A DNA stretch of 64,000 bases from Populus alba (Eukaryota; Streptophyta; Magnoliopsida; Malpighiales; Salicaceae), in NCBI RefSeq assembly GCF_005239225.2, contig NC_133301.1, positions 749,001-813,000 of the forward strand, given 5' to 3'. Below, one piece after another: positions 11,612 to 24,300 of the stretch (position 1 is the first letter of the stretch; each line of letters opens with the position of its first letter). A model generated the notes under the pieces. It saw nothing but the letters and a program-made list of their open reading frames with translations. It was not told the origin of the DNA and ran no database searches. Made by a program: the position numbers and the translations under genes.

Positions 11612-14600
11612 TCAATTATTTTCGGGGTCAATTTCCAAAGCTGTTGGTCTCTCTTGATTTTGGTGGGGAAGCTGATCAATATTTATGACTACCTCTCGAG
11701 GTGCTTGCCAATTTGGACTATAATCATAATCTGTAGAAGAAGGATCTTCAGGAAATTGTCTGTGAACTGAGAAGGCTGCCGGACTTGGCACGCCCATAGA
11801 AGGCAGACTGATTCCGTTTCTATCAGTCAGCTCCGTTTGTCTGGATATTTGGGACGTCGAGTCCCTTTGAATGAAGATTCTGAAGAAATTTTTAGTTCTA
11901 TCCCATGTTGAAGCTGTGGGATCAGAGGGCCTCAAGTCTCTTCTTTCTCGGTAGACAAACATGGCAATGAAGATGACGAGAGCTAAAAATGCAGCTAGTC
12001 CGGCAATTAAAAATAATCCCCAGAAACTCTTGAGACTCAGGGTATTAGATGAAACTGAGGTGCTGGAATCTGGACAGCTGCCTTTTTTGCCAAACCACGC
12101 ATCCTCTATTTGCTTCATTTTATCCCCCTCTGTCACATTTAAAATTGCCCTTGATATATCAGGCACTAGAGGAGAACCTTTAGGGAAGACCTGAAGTCAC
12201 GAAAAAAAAGCATAGATGAGAAACAATGCACTTATTAGCCATATAGGAAATGGAAATAGAAAGATGGAAAAGTGAACTTACAAAGCCAAAACCGCCGGTT
12301 TTGAATGTAGGATCAATCATGGTATATTTCGAGCAGTATTTTGACAGAAAGAGTTTCATATATGGCACTTCGTCGAAAGCAGCAGCAATACCACCATTTC
12401 CACTTCCTCTGGAAAAGAGTTCGTGGCATTCTTCTAGAGAATTATACATGATGAGCTTGGAGTTGTCGAAACCCAAGCCTAACAGGATTCCTCGAACAAA
12501 AGAACCCTTCAGGTAGCCTACATACCCCCCCTTCGTAATGAGATCATGTACATCAGTAACTGTAGGCTGCAGCTGCTGGACTGTAAGTAAGCTCGTTAAA
12601 CTGGCGGTGTAGCTCTGTGTGAGGACCAACACAACAAAAAACCATATAATTACCACTGCCCGAGACAAGTTGCTAACCAATTTCTCCCCTGCAAATATAA
12701 ACATGAAGTCAATTTGGTGTTTATATATATATTGGTGAGTGCTAGTACTACAGAAGAAGGGAAATTCATAAGGGGAAGGGAGATTACGCGGTGCAAAAAC
12801 CATCGTTGAGAAGGAAAACCAGAAGCTAGTTCCTGCTTGATCTGAAGCAGACCCTCGAAAATCTTCATTTATTCTGTGCTCAAGAACCCAGACAACAAAT
12901 CCAATGAAAAGAAAGAAAAATAAACTGCTCACCCAAAGGTCCCATGTCAAAGGTTTCATGAAGACCCATGCATTTTTACTATTGTTGTCTGCTATAGGAA
13001 CAATCATGGAGACACCACTTTCTGTGAAAGGCAAGGTGTAATCGATGTACAAGGACCTGTTGAAGACAATGGACACGTCTCCAACCACAGCATCATATTT
13101 CTGTTCGCAGTAAACAAAAATGCAAAAGAAAGAAACTTACTTGCATCAACGTGGATGATATCAATGCAATATCACAAACATAGAATAAGTACAGAAAAAA
13201 TATATAATTATATTTTACCTTTAAATACACTTGATAGGTCAGATCATCGTAAGTAATTCCAGCAGGCATGGCATGGGGAATGTACTCATAAGGCAAAGCA
13301 TAAGGCAATGCTTTCACTACAGCATCAAAAACATCTATGCAGTATCCGGTGATTTTTGTGGTGTTGGAACTAGGATCCTTTGTCACAGCCACAAACTCAC
13401 CGAAGCCACCCTTCACTGGCACTCCGATTTTCAACTTCTTCTCATTTGTGGGAATCTCCCAACCCTTGGGAGCGACAGTTGTATCCCCAGGAAAAATTGC
13501 AGCTGAAATGCCGGACATAGAAGTTGAATTTGTAGGTTCCAATCGTTTTACGAGTCCTTGTGTTGGTGTCCAAAGCCCAATCTCTCTTCCTCCTTTTCCA
13601 TTCACATTAACTATCTGGAAAGCTGGAGATTGCAACTGCCCATCAACAAAATGGTAATCTCCTGTAAGGCCTTTGAAACTAGTGTTTGATAAAACTCGAA
13701 GAAGGTTTGGACCATTTAAGGAGACGCCAAGAGTTGCGAGATCCGTTGATGAACTGCTAGAAACATTTGCCTTCTGGAAGCCAAAATTTGTAGCTCCAGC
13801 TTTCTCTACTGCCCTGGCCAATGCTTTCGTAGCATCATAGGCCCATAGTCCATAAATGCTCGACTCAGCGTCAAAGTTATTTGGATTATCTCGCAGGAAT
13901 TTCCTTTTCCACCGAACTCGAAAATTTTCAAGCTCTTTTGTTCTTGGAACGTAAGGTTTAATACCCAGCACCCCTTGTATTGTATCAGTGACGGAAGGAC
14001 TTGGTGAACTCAAGAAATAAGTAGTCAGACCATCAGTCATGATCCAAACATAGCCTTCACTCATCATTCCAATCTCTTTAGCTTTGGCAAAAAGCCGAGT
14101 GCCTAGATATCCATACATGTGCACAATGAAAACTCTAGTTTGCATTGTCATCAACTTATAGAGCTCCTCGATAATTTGATCATCAGTGGCTGATGGAGAA
14201 ATGACACTCCGGTAGGGGACACGAACATCAACTGCTTGCAGAGAATCAACTAAATAAGGTATAATTCCCTCTCCATATTCATTTTCCATGTAGATGGGTA
14301 CTGCTTCTATCCATCCAAAGGCTTGAAATAATGCACTTATGGCGTTCACTTGAGCTGAGTCGCTATGTGTTGCTCGAAAAAAATAGGAACCCCTACTGGG
14401 AGTAAGAGAAGGACTTGAAGCATAAAATGATATTATGGGCACCTGAGCTTTTTCTCCAAGGTCAATAACAAAGTTGGCTTGCGTTGATGTTGATGGCCCT
14501 AAGATTGCTTGCACTTCCACGTTTTTTATCAAGTCGAGGGCTGCGTTTCGCAAAGGAGAGAAGAAAAATCAAAGACATTACACGAACCAAATTGTGCAGC

Positions 14601-15769
14601 AGAGAGAGCAAGCAAAGGACCACCCTTTCTTATAGGATGATATTCTAAAAAAATCAAATTCCACTTTCTTATAGGATTACCATTCTGAATACATGTTTTA
14701 TGATTTGTGAGCTCCTCTCCTCTGCCCCCAAAGCAAAAAAAACTAACCTCTACTTCTCTGGCCTTGCCATTCTTGCTGCTCTAGCCATGTGTATCTCTCA
14801 CTATCAATCCAGATTTTTGGGCAGAATATGAACCTAGCTTTTTATCTTTCGTAACTCGAGGAGGCAAAAGTTTTTAATGTCAATTAAAAGTTCTGTTCCA
14901 ACTAGAGTAAAAACTGGCCTACAAATGTGCAGATCGCAATATATTCCCCTCCATGAAAAGAATATTGCCTTTGTCAAACATCTGTTCTGAATTAACATTA
15001 GAACAGAGGCTTCTCTAGAAGGTTTTTTCCTTGTATTTTGATACAGTTCTAAAGTCAGATGATCTCCATATGCAGATAGCAACGTTGGAAGTACAAAGGA
15101 GACAATTCTATTGCGTGGAGTGCAAAATGTCTAGCCCACAATATCAGATACGAACAAGAAATACAGCTCACAAAGGATGACCTTTGAAGCAAGATAGCCA
15201 CAATTTATGATGACTTTTATATGTTCTGACCCACCTTATCATTGATCTAGTAAAATAAAGAAGTATTTTCATTATCATCACATCCCTGTACAGCCACAAT
15301 TATACACAGGGATTTCTATGATCAAACTAAAAGAAGTTCCAGATTGAGAACCTCGGATAATGAACACAGAATGTGCAAGTATCTACCGTTAAAATGCTGG
15401 CTTTCTTAAAACTTTTTGATAAAAAAACGATTCATAATTGGAGAAAAGAGGAGATAATATCAAGAAATGAAGAGGGGAGGCAGAGAGCGAACCTGCAGCA
15501 GCTGCACCAACAACATCTTTCTTGGAGTCTCTGATGGCGAGGACCAGTCTGGTTCTGTAGTCACCACGAGTGGCGTAGAAGTCTGAAAGGGCCATGTTGA
15601 TGCAGCTCAAAGAAATATTGGCCTCCAAAGAATCCAAGTCAAGAGTCACACCTACGTTCACAGGGATAGAACCAGTTGTGTTTTGTGCCACCCCCATTTC
15701 CATGAACAAAATCTTCAAACAAAGAAAGAGTAAGAAGGAGATAACAGGCTTTAAGGGGGTTTTCCTCAT
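11612..15769 (-). CDS. GLR-1: glutamate receptor-like channel, intact (clade II-like)
   Basis: Exons, in coding order: 15769-15493, 14540-13219, 13100-12788, 12688-12282 and 12190-11612. All borders are GT-AG and the frame stays open for 965 codons plus TGA or TAA, the usual GLR length. Residues 1-30 form a signal peptide. About 35-440 are the LIVBP-like amino-terminal domain. S1 of the ligand-binding domain follows (KLKIGVPVKGGFGEFV). M1 is near 586-607 (WVSSLFFFLFIGFVVWVLEH), the pore loop near 623-636 and the next helix near 649-672 with the gate motif SYTASLTSLL. After S2, the last helix is near 829-852. Plant GLRs are amino-acid-gated cation channels of plasma or internal membranes. The start at 15769 is the first ATG before the signal peptide. 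It is the only undamaged copy in the array. Confidence 0.93.
13219..14540 (-). other. GLR-1 exon 2 (amino-terminal domain and S1)
   Basis: The acceptor AG at 14542-14541 joins exon 1 (ending in a split Ala codon) to read VVGAAAALDLIKN. The exon ends with YQVYLK and a GT donor at 13218. It is 1322 nt, which matches the phase of the GLR-2 exon (1340 nt). The homologous GLR-3 exon is one base out of phase. Confidence 0.9.
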
Positions 15770-15824
15770 CTTGCTGATTCTAGCTAGATTTCCTGGTTTA
15801 AGCTATGATAGGAAAAATGTCCTG

Positions 15825-15832
15825 TTTATAAG
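15825..15832 (-). promoter_or_regulatory. Likely TATA box of GLR-1
   Basis: The minus strand reads CTTATAAA followed by C, 56 bp upstream of the GLR-1 ATG. This would give a 5' leader of only about 25-30 nt. It is a position and motif match only. Confidence 0.5.
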
Positions 15833-15875
15833 GTGGTGCCACTCACGGGTTTAGCACAAGAGAGTTTGAAACTGC

Positions 15876-15886
15876 ACGCGGGGAGG
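15876..15886. promoter_or_regulatory. Shared GC-rich promoter motif with a CGCG box, GLR-1
   Basis: The 11-mer ACGCGGGGAGG lies about 107 bp upstream of the GLR-1 ATG and recurs exactly upstream of GLR-2 at 26168-26178. It contains ACGCGG, which fits the VCGCGB box bound by CAMTA calmodulin-binding transcription factors. Regulation by CAMTA is inference. Confidence 0.45.
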
Positions 15887-15889
15887 ACC

Positions 15890-18452
15890 CGAATGTGTTA
15901 GTTTGAAGAGAGGAGAGGTTCATTGACTCTTCTTGCCAGGAGATATTTAATCAAGTTGTCCAAAATTGGAGGAATACGATGCAAGAAGATTTGCATTTAC
16001 TTTGACATTTCTCATTTGACTCGTTGTATCACTTGTTATAAAGTGGAATCACCTTGCATTCATAGTAAAGAGAGTTTAATTTTTATAGACATTCAATCAA
16101 TTGACATGCACCAAAAAATATAAAAAACTCAGAAAAGTCCCTAAATCGAATTTTTTTTTATGGGTCACTTGATAATTATACTATAGAAAAAAAATATGAA
16201 ATTAATGATTAACACTTTTTTTTAATGTAATTACTAATAAGCCTCGATCGTAGAAAAGATTCATATACCTCTGAACCCAGGCTTACCCACCAAGGATAAA
16301 ATAGTAGTTTTTATTGTAGATTGCATTCTGTATAATCCACAGTAAAACATTGATTTGTTTAAGGGTTTTTTTTTTTTTTTTGTAATAACCACACATTCTA
16401 TAATATCTCAAGACATGAGGTAATTCATATATGAGATTAATATAAATTATATTTTAGAGTATTATTAATTGTTTAAATTTTTAGTTGAAATGATTATTCA
16501 ATATAATATTAAAATTTTGTTGATTAAATGATCACGACTTGAATTTTAATATTTTATTTTAAATTTAAAGTCTAAAAAACTTGAATTTGAGAATAATAGT
16601 AGATTTATATATTATTATTCTAGGGTGTTTCTAACCTAGTGGATGATTGGTGAATTCCAAGTAAAAACAGCCAAATGATTGTGATGATTGTGAAATATCA
16701 TGAAAAGCATCACCTGTTTTTTAATTGATTCTTTCATTTTTAATTAAGGGTTAGATTTTGCTTTCATAATGAATGCCTATCACCAGAAGACCATTATTAT
16801 TATTATTAATTTTTTTTTTTGTAGTTCGTGGGAAAATAAAGGAGTCAATAATGTAGTTGAAAAAAAAAAGTATAAAAATATCAGTTTGGAATTGCTTGTT
16901 TGTATGGGGGGGGGGGGGGGTTGAAAGTAATAATGAATCATATATACTCTATGGTCTTGGTCTTGGTCTTGGGCATGATCCTTGTTATTAAGTTAATTTA
17001 ACTAGTATATTAAAATAATTAAATATTTATGATAAGCCTATCAATTCAGTTTTATTGTTCATTGATTTAACTTATAATCCCACCCGTTGACTGTTCCAAA
17101 GGAAATTAATAAATTAACAGCATGTTGTTAAATTAAGACAAGCCATTATTTGTAATTAATTGCCTATAGCTACTTCTTGTTGGCTACCTTTTAATATCCG
17201 TCCCTTTCCAAATTAATAACAAAACACAAAATATGAGTTCTAGACGTCTCTATCTCTTATCACCTGCATCCACCATAGAAATTAATGTTACAAACTTTTG
17301 GGAAAAAGCCTTAACCAAACGGTGGCAACTACTTGAAGGCTAGAAATTACCGGTGTTAGTTCAGGGTTCAGATTAGGAGTTAAAATGATATTTCTTTTAG
17401 AGTTTTTATTTAAAAAGTAAAATCAAGTTTTATCTGAGTTTTGACTAGATTACAAGTGAATTTATTAAATCAACTTTCAACTTGATTCAACATAAAACTC
17501 GACTGGTTCATGTCTTGAATTCACAATCATGTAGTTTATCCATCTGACTAGGTTTAATAGCACTAGAAATTACGATGCGATAGTTTGGTTATAGTTTGTC
17601 GATGACTCAATCAGAAAGTATAGTATATATCAACAAACAAACAATCATAAAATATAAAATAAAATTGAAGCCCCAAAAAGATAAGTAGCTAGCAAGCAAG
17701 AGTTCTAAATAATATAAACCCTGGGAAATAATTCAAGTCAAATTTTGAATTTATTCTTTAATGATCATCAGTTCGAATCCTTTTAAGATTTATATATATA
17801 TATATATATATAACACTTTTATTTTTAATGCTTGAAGGTTATTTTTTTTAATTATTTTAGAAATATATTAAAATAATATTTTTAAAAAATAAAAAAAAAT
17901 ACTTTTAACATTATTACATTAAAACAATTTTTAAAACATATAAAGAATAATTTTAAATTAAAAAATTTAATTTTTTAAAAAATACACAGCCTGCCACAGC
18001 CTGTGCCAAGCATTGAATAGAACATGCAAACAGTTGTCTTTCTCAAAGCCCTTATGAACATGAAAGCGTTGAAACCATGGAATTCAAGTGTTCTTGCGTT
18101 TGTCTTAAGCTCTTAAAAATTAATTACTCAAAATTCTTAGATTTCCACATTTAGCTTTCGAGCTTATTTGTACCACTACTCATCATGCTGCAAGGATAGC
18201 AACAGGCAAATCTAGTTGGGGGGTTTGTCACTGTAATCAGATCCGAGCCAAGAAGTATTTTTATTTGCAGACACATACTATATAGAATAGGTTATCCATG
18301 AATTCAGACCGATAAAATCCTTGATGTTAATTACCATGGCTTGTAAATTACAGGAAAACTTGCCATGGTTTAGGATATGTGGAAAGGCAGTCATCTGTAC
18401 TACCAGCCTTCAAATCTCTTGAAAGATGAAAACAACCACGTATCCAAACAAG
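15890..18452. other. Intergenic sequence upstream of GLR-1, no gene seen
   Basis: AT-rich sequence with a run of about 14 G near 16907-16920, a TA microsatellite near 17793-17812 and an AT-rich MITE-like patch at about 17825-17985. No supported coding region. Confidence 0.55.
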
Positions 18453-18467
18453 AACAATCATTATATT

Positions 18468-18664
18468 GCACTTGAGGTCTTGGCCTAGTGGTTGAAGGGA
18501 CTTATTTCCTTCTTCTGCATCATGGGTTCAAATCTCACCGTGCACGCCTGTCACCTCCGCGGTGCCTTACATGCTCACTGGGTTTGCAAGATGTTCAGTA
18601 AGCCGTGGGATTAGTCGTGGTGCGTGTAAGCTGGCCCGGACATCCACGTAAATAAATAAATAAA
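18468..18664 (+). mobile_element. tRNA-type SINE with perfect 15-bp target duplication (SINE-a)
   Basis: The element starts GCACTTGAGGTCTTGG. It has a Pol III A-box-like stretch (TGGCCTAGTGGTTGAAGG) and a B box (GGGTTCAAATCTCACC), then a 3' body containing GTGTAAGCTGGCCCGG and a short AAATAAATAAATAA tail. Perfect direct repeats AACAATCATTATATT flank it at 18453-18467 and 18665-18679. SINEs have no protein and move by LINE machinery. The exact repeats indicate a recent insertion. Plausible members of the same family lie at 18690 and 26368. Confidence 0.92.
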
Positions 18665-18689
18665 AACAATCATTATATTATCCCGAAAG

Positions 18690-18870
18690 TTATAACTTAA
18701 TTGATTAGATTTTAGATTTTCTTTTCAGAGGTCATTAATTCAAGTTTTATAAGCCTCAAGGTCAATAAAGATTTACATGATCATTACTTTTTAGACTCAT
18801 GGGATTAGCCGAGATGCTTGCAAGCTGACCCGGATATCCATATGAATAAAAAAGAAAAGAAAAGAAAGAA
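18690..18870 (+). mobile_element. Older SINE copy of the same family (SINE-b)
   Basis: The 3' body matches SINE-a (GGGATTAGCCGAGATGCTTG, then CAAGCTGACCCGGATATCCA) and is followed by an A-rich tail to about 18870. The internal promoter part is decayed (B-box-like AATTCAAGTTTTAT). No target duplication was found. Limits are approximate. Confidence 0.75.
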
Positions 18871-21370
18871 CAGTCACTATACAACATGTGGAAATATTTG
18901 TGGAAGTATATATTCAATATTGCTACATACTGTCTAGTCTCAAGGTAAGATCGTAAACTTTCCACGAGGAGTCAAACTAGAAGATGGAAAGCCATTAATC
19001 AACACTGACAAACGAGAAGTCAATATGCATTCATAGATCCATTTCTATTATGCGATCCAAATATTCATAAGAAATGGATTCAGAAGCTTTATGAAAATCT
19101 ATTTGAAAACAAACTCGTCGAACCCTTTTATCGTCATAGCGATCCAAATATCAACCTAATTATGGGTTTTAGAATAACAAGTTACATTTTTTAAGACTGG
19201 CATATTAAAATTTTAAAAATCCTGATTGATTGGTTAGCTGAACCAGCTGATCAATTGACTAATTGCTGTTAATTGACTGATTATTCTAAATTAACTGACT
19301 GTGTGGTTTATGGTGATTGGTTGGTTATTTCAGTTGACCGGTTAACTTGACAGTAGAGTTTTATTGAACCTATTAGGTTTGATTAGTTTGAGTTATGTTT
19401 GGGATCGATTGGGTGAAATAATTAAACTTTATATTTACATTTTGGTCTTTAAATTTAGAGTTTTCAATCTTTTATGATACTTTTTTTTGAGTATTTTTTG
19501 TATTTGTTATAGGTTTTACTGACGTTTCTCCTAAGAATCCTTAATAGTCTTTGGTTTTGTATTTATTTGCCTTTAGCTTTTATTTTTTGGATGAGTGAGA
19601 TAACATTTAATATGCATGTAATATACATAAATATATATGTTACTTTATTTTTTAAATTCTTGAAATTCTACTCATGTTGAATTAAATTTTATTTAATATG
19701 ATATTCATTGTTTTAATATTTATAACAATCATTCATGACAAATTAATTATGCATTAAAAAACAACAGATATTCTATCATAATATTAAATAGGTTTTAAAT
19801 GGACCTTTGAAGTGGCTGCAGTTGACCAGAAGCAAATTGAATCAAGGATGGCAGTGTAGGAGTGTAGGGTTCACGTCCTGCAAACATTGATGGGACTATG
19901 GCACGTGGTTACAAGTGCCGACAAAGGGTGAATGTCCTGTTCCTCCTTTGTTTCTTCCTATGTCGGCGGTGAGTCTCACAACCACTTGTCGAGGGATATC
20001 AGTCACTTGAAGATATGGTCTTCTTTTTCTCTCCCATCTTCCTCCCCTGCTGTTTTTTCTTGAGGTGGTTGTTATTAACGACTGTGGACTTTTGAATTTC
20101 TCTGCACACCTTTTTCCTTTTTTTCCTCAAAATTTTACTCCCCTTTCATACTGTTCATCCAACGTTGCCCTTTTTTTTTTAGTCTTCTTATCACCTTTTC
20201 TCCACTCACCTTCTATAAAACCCCCCTCTCTATTTATTTTTAAATATTATCTCCTTGTTTAATTTTGTGGTTAATTATGGTAACTAACTAGTTTATACAC
20301 ATTTCAATTAATTTTTTAAAATTTTAAAATTAACGACTATATAAGTCTCTAGTGGTCTTAAAGTTTATGATACTCGAATTGATGATATTTAAAAAAAATA
20401 TATAGAATCTAATTAGTTAAGCTACACTCCTCGGGGTTCCTTTTGTTTATTTGTTGCTCGGAGAGGGAGGGGGGACTTTGTGTTTATTTTTATCCCTCTT
20501 TCCTTTTTTGATTTTCATTTCACTTACTAATTTTTTTTGTTTCCTTTCTTTTGATTTTTTTAATATTTTTTTTTAAATCCCTTAACATGAAAATAATAAG
20601 AAAAATGGTAGAAAAGTAGCTGAATTGCATTTTTTTTTAGAATTTTTGTAATTTTTTTAAATGTGATCAAAATAGAAGGTTAGAAACGAACAACATATAT
20701 TAGTAGTAAGAGTACAATGTATTTGACGAGGATAAGGTAGCTTCTAAAAAATGCCTCTGGAAGGCGAAGGAAAAAGCACCAGAAACAGGGCAGAAGGGGC
20801 TGCCGGAAACAGGGCAGAAAGTGCAGGTAAAGTTGGTGGAGTCCCGGCGGGATTGGGCTTTCCAGCTCCTATAAGTCAGCAACCAGGGGAGAAACTCCAG
20901 CGGAAATTCGACTGAAAGAAAGAGGAACAATTCTAAAAGAAATAGGGTAAGAGAAATACAGGAATAAGAGGCATTTTATGCTGAAGAAACACCCCTAAAG
21001 TCAGCCACTCAGGCAGTCATTCTTAGTTCTCCGAGTTGAGTAGTTCTGACTTAAGTTCTGATTTCCAATTTGTTACAGCTATCTTAAATAACTATTATGA
21101 TTATTAATGCCTATTTCCCAACAAGTAGAGTCATTATTAGACTAGGATATAATGAATATTTATTCAAGCAATAAGAAATCATCAAAAACCTTTCAGGAAT
21201 TTCTAAACCTATCAATCTTTCTCTTCTCTTTCTGAGTTTTGCCTATCAATGTTTCTCTTCTTTTCTTGAGTTTTCATCAATATTATAGGACAGAAAGTCA
21301 TATAAGAATGAGAAGAACCGAGAGTGTAGCTGTGCTGGACCCTTTTTTGTGGTCTCAAGGAGTAGGAGTA
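18871..21370. other. Intergenic sequence between GLR-2 and the SINE pair
   Basis: No supported gene. The part at about 19210-19730 is a dispersed repeat that recurs in GLR-3 intron 1 (listed separately). Short open frames near 20065 and 20700 have no coding features. Poly-T runs and low-complexity tracts are common. Confidence 0.55.
19210..19730 (+). repeat. Dispersed repeat of unknown family, copy A
   Basis: This stretch aligns in the same orientation with about 40090-40650. Shared landmarks are CTATTAGGTT, AGAGTTTTCAATCTTTTATG (against AGAGTTTTAATCTTTTATG) and GTGAGTGAGATAA followed by ATGTAATAT. It is rich in GGTTGG/CCGATTGACC words. It has no coding content and no terminal structure was found. 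Limits are approximate. Confidence 0.6.
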
Positions 21371-24300
21371 CTAATAGGATTTATACCTCCGATGAATAAT
21401 AGCGTTAGACCTCTGATCAGTACGGGTCCGCGTCTGATGATTAACATTAGACTTCTGATTTCCCTCAACGGGCCTCTCTTGATTTGGGTTGGAGAGCTTA
21501 TCAGCACTTATTATCACTACTTCATGAGATGCTTGGCTATTTGGACTGGAATCACAACCTGCAGAGGATGGATATCCATGAAATTCAGTGTGAGCTGAAA
21601 AGCCCGACGGACTTGCCGTGCCCACACTTGGAAAATGAATCCCATTCCTGTCGTTCACTTCGATATGGGATGTGAAGTCCCTTTGATTGAAAATGCTAAA
21701 CAAATGTCGAATTTTACTCCATACTGAAGTTGTGGAGTCAGAGGGTCTCAAGGCTACTCTCCCCTCCTGATGAACAAACATCACTATGAAGATAATGAGA
21801 GCTGAAAGTGCAGCTATTCCAGCAATTAAAAATAATCCCCAGAAAGTCTTGATACCAAGGGTATTAGACGAAACCGAGGTGCCGGAATCTGGATAACTAG
21901 TTTGATCGCCAAACCATTTATCCTGGATGTCCTTCATTTTATCTCCCTCGACCATATTCAAAATCGCCCTTGATATGTCAGGTACAAGAGGAGAACCTTT
22001 AGGGAAGACCTGAAATTCACAAAACAAAAAATGTAGTCTAAAACTATACATTAATGAGCTATAGAGACAAATGGAAATAAAAAGATTGGAAAGTGAACTT
22101 ACAAAGCCAAAACCTCCCGTTTTAAATGAAAGATCAATCACTTTATATTGGGAGCGATATTCCGGCATTAAGAGCCTAATATATGGAGTTTCATCGAATG
22201 CAGCAGCAATACCTCCATTTCCACTTCCTTTGGAGAAGAGTTCGTGGCATTCTTCTGAAGAATTATACGTCAAGATCTTGGACTTGTCGAACCCCAAGCC
22301 TAACACGATTCCTAGAACAAAAGAACCCTTCTGGTAGCCCACGTACTCCCCCTTGTTGACGAGCTCATTTACATCAGTAACTTTTAGCTGCTGGACTGTA
22401 AGTAGGCTAGATAAACTGGCGGTATAACTCTGTGTGAGGATCAGCACAACAAAACACCATATGATTACCACTACTCTAGACAAGTTGCTAACCACTCTCT
22501 CCCCTGTAAATTGATAAAATTAAAGTCAATTCGATGTTTATATATATATATATTTAAGTGTTTCAACAGGAGAAGAGAAATTACGTTGTGCGAACACCAT
22601 TGTTGAGAAGGAAAACCAGAAGATAGTGCCAGCTTGATGAGAAGCAGGTCCTCGAAAATCTCCATTTATTCTGTGCTCTAGAACCCAGACAACAAATCCA
22701 ATGAAAACAAAGAATAAAAGACTGCTCACCCAAAGGTCCCATGTCAAAGGTTTCAAGAAGAACCAAGCATTTTCGGTAGTGTGACCTTCTATAGGAACAA
22801 TAACGGAGACACCGCTTTCCATGAAAGGCCAAGTATAGTCGACGTACAAGGATCTGCTGTAGATAATGGTAACATCTCCAACCACAGCATCAAAATACTG
22901 TTGGTTGTAAACAAAAATGCATAAGAAAGAATATCTCCGAAAAATAAGACTTGCGTCAATGTGTATGATGTTCAATGCAATATCAAAAGCATAGCATAAG
23001 TGCAGCAGAAGATAAAATCAAGTTCTACCTTTAAGTACACTTGATAGACCAGATCATTGTAAGTTCCAGCAGGCTCGCCGTCAGGCTTGGCGAAGGGGAC
23101 ATACTCATAAGGCAAATCATAAGGCAATGTTTTGACAACAGTATCAAAAACATCTATGCAGAATCCGGTGATTTTTGTGGTGTTAGAACCAGGATATTTT
23201 ATGACGTTCACAAACTATCTGTAGCTGGACTTCACCGGCACTCCTATTCTCAACTTATTTTCTTTTGTGGGAATCCCCCATCCCTTGGGAACAACAGTGG
23301 TGTCCCCTGGGAAAATTAAAGTTGAAATACCGGACACAGAATTCCAATTCGTACCATTACTAGGAATCAATTGTTTCACAAGTCCTTTTGTTGGTGTCCA
23401 AAATCCAATCTCTCTTCCTCCATTTCCATTCACATTAACTATCTGGAAAGCTGGAGGTTGCAACTGCCCATCAACAAAATGGTAATCTCCTGTTAGGCCT
23501 TTGAAACTAGTGTTTGATAAAGCTTGAAGAAGGCTTGGACCATTTAAAGAGACACCAAGAGATGAAAGATCCGTTGATGAACTGCTAGAAACATTTGCCT
23601 TTCGGAAGCCAAGATTTGTAGTTCCAGCTTTCTCAACTGCCAAGGCCAAAGCCGTGGCGGCATCATAGCCCCGTAGTCCGTAAATGTTCAACTCAGCATC
23701 AATAATATATGGATTATCTTGTTGGAATTTCCTTTTCCACCGAACTCGAAAATCTTGGATCTCCTTTGTACTTGGAACATAAGGCTTAACACCCAGTACT
23801 CCTTGTATTGTCTCAGTAACAGAAGGATTTGGTGAACTCAACAAATCAGCTGTCAGACCATCACTCATGATCCAAACACTGCCTTCACTCATCATACCAA
23901 TCTCTTTTGCCTTGGAAAAAAGGCGAGTGCCAAGAGAGCCATACATGTGCACAATGAAAACTCTAGTTTGCATTCCCATCAACTTATAAAGCTCCTCCAC
24001 AATTTGTTCATCAGTGGCTGATGGAGAAATGACACTCCGGTAGGGAACACGAGCATCCACTGCTTGCAAAGCATCAATTAAATAAGGTATGATTCCCTCT
24101 CCATATACGTTGTCCACGTAGATGGGTACTGCTTCTTTCCATTTGAAGACTTGAACCAATGCACTTATGGCATTCACTTGAGTTGAGTCATTAAGTGTAG
24201 CTCGAAAAAAATAGGTACTCCTAATGGAAGTAAGAGAAGGACTTGTTGCCGAAAATGACAGTATGGGCACCCGAGCTTTTTCTCCAAGGTCAATAACAAA

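Noticed and set aside
16907..16920. G-quadruplex regulatory element from the G run
   Set aside because: A single run of about 14 G in intergenic DNA, more likely a simple repeat. No gene context supports a function.
18468..18664. tRNA gene
   Set aside because: A and B boxes are present, but no cloverleaf follows. The A-rich tail and the 15-bp target duplication identify a SINE.
20065..20262. Plus-strand open frame of 65 codons
   Set aside because: Hydrophobic translation of T-rich DNA with no motif, no splice context and no homology that I recognise.
20700..20930. Minus-strand open frame of 76 codons with an internal repeat (CPVSGSPFCPVSGAF)
   Set aside because: The repeat comes from a short local duplication (CAGGGCAGAA). 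There is no domain and no supporting gene structure.
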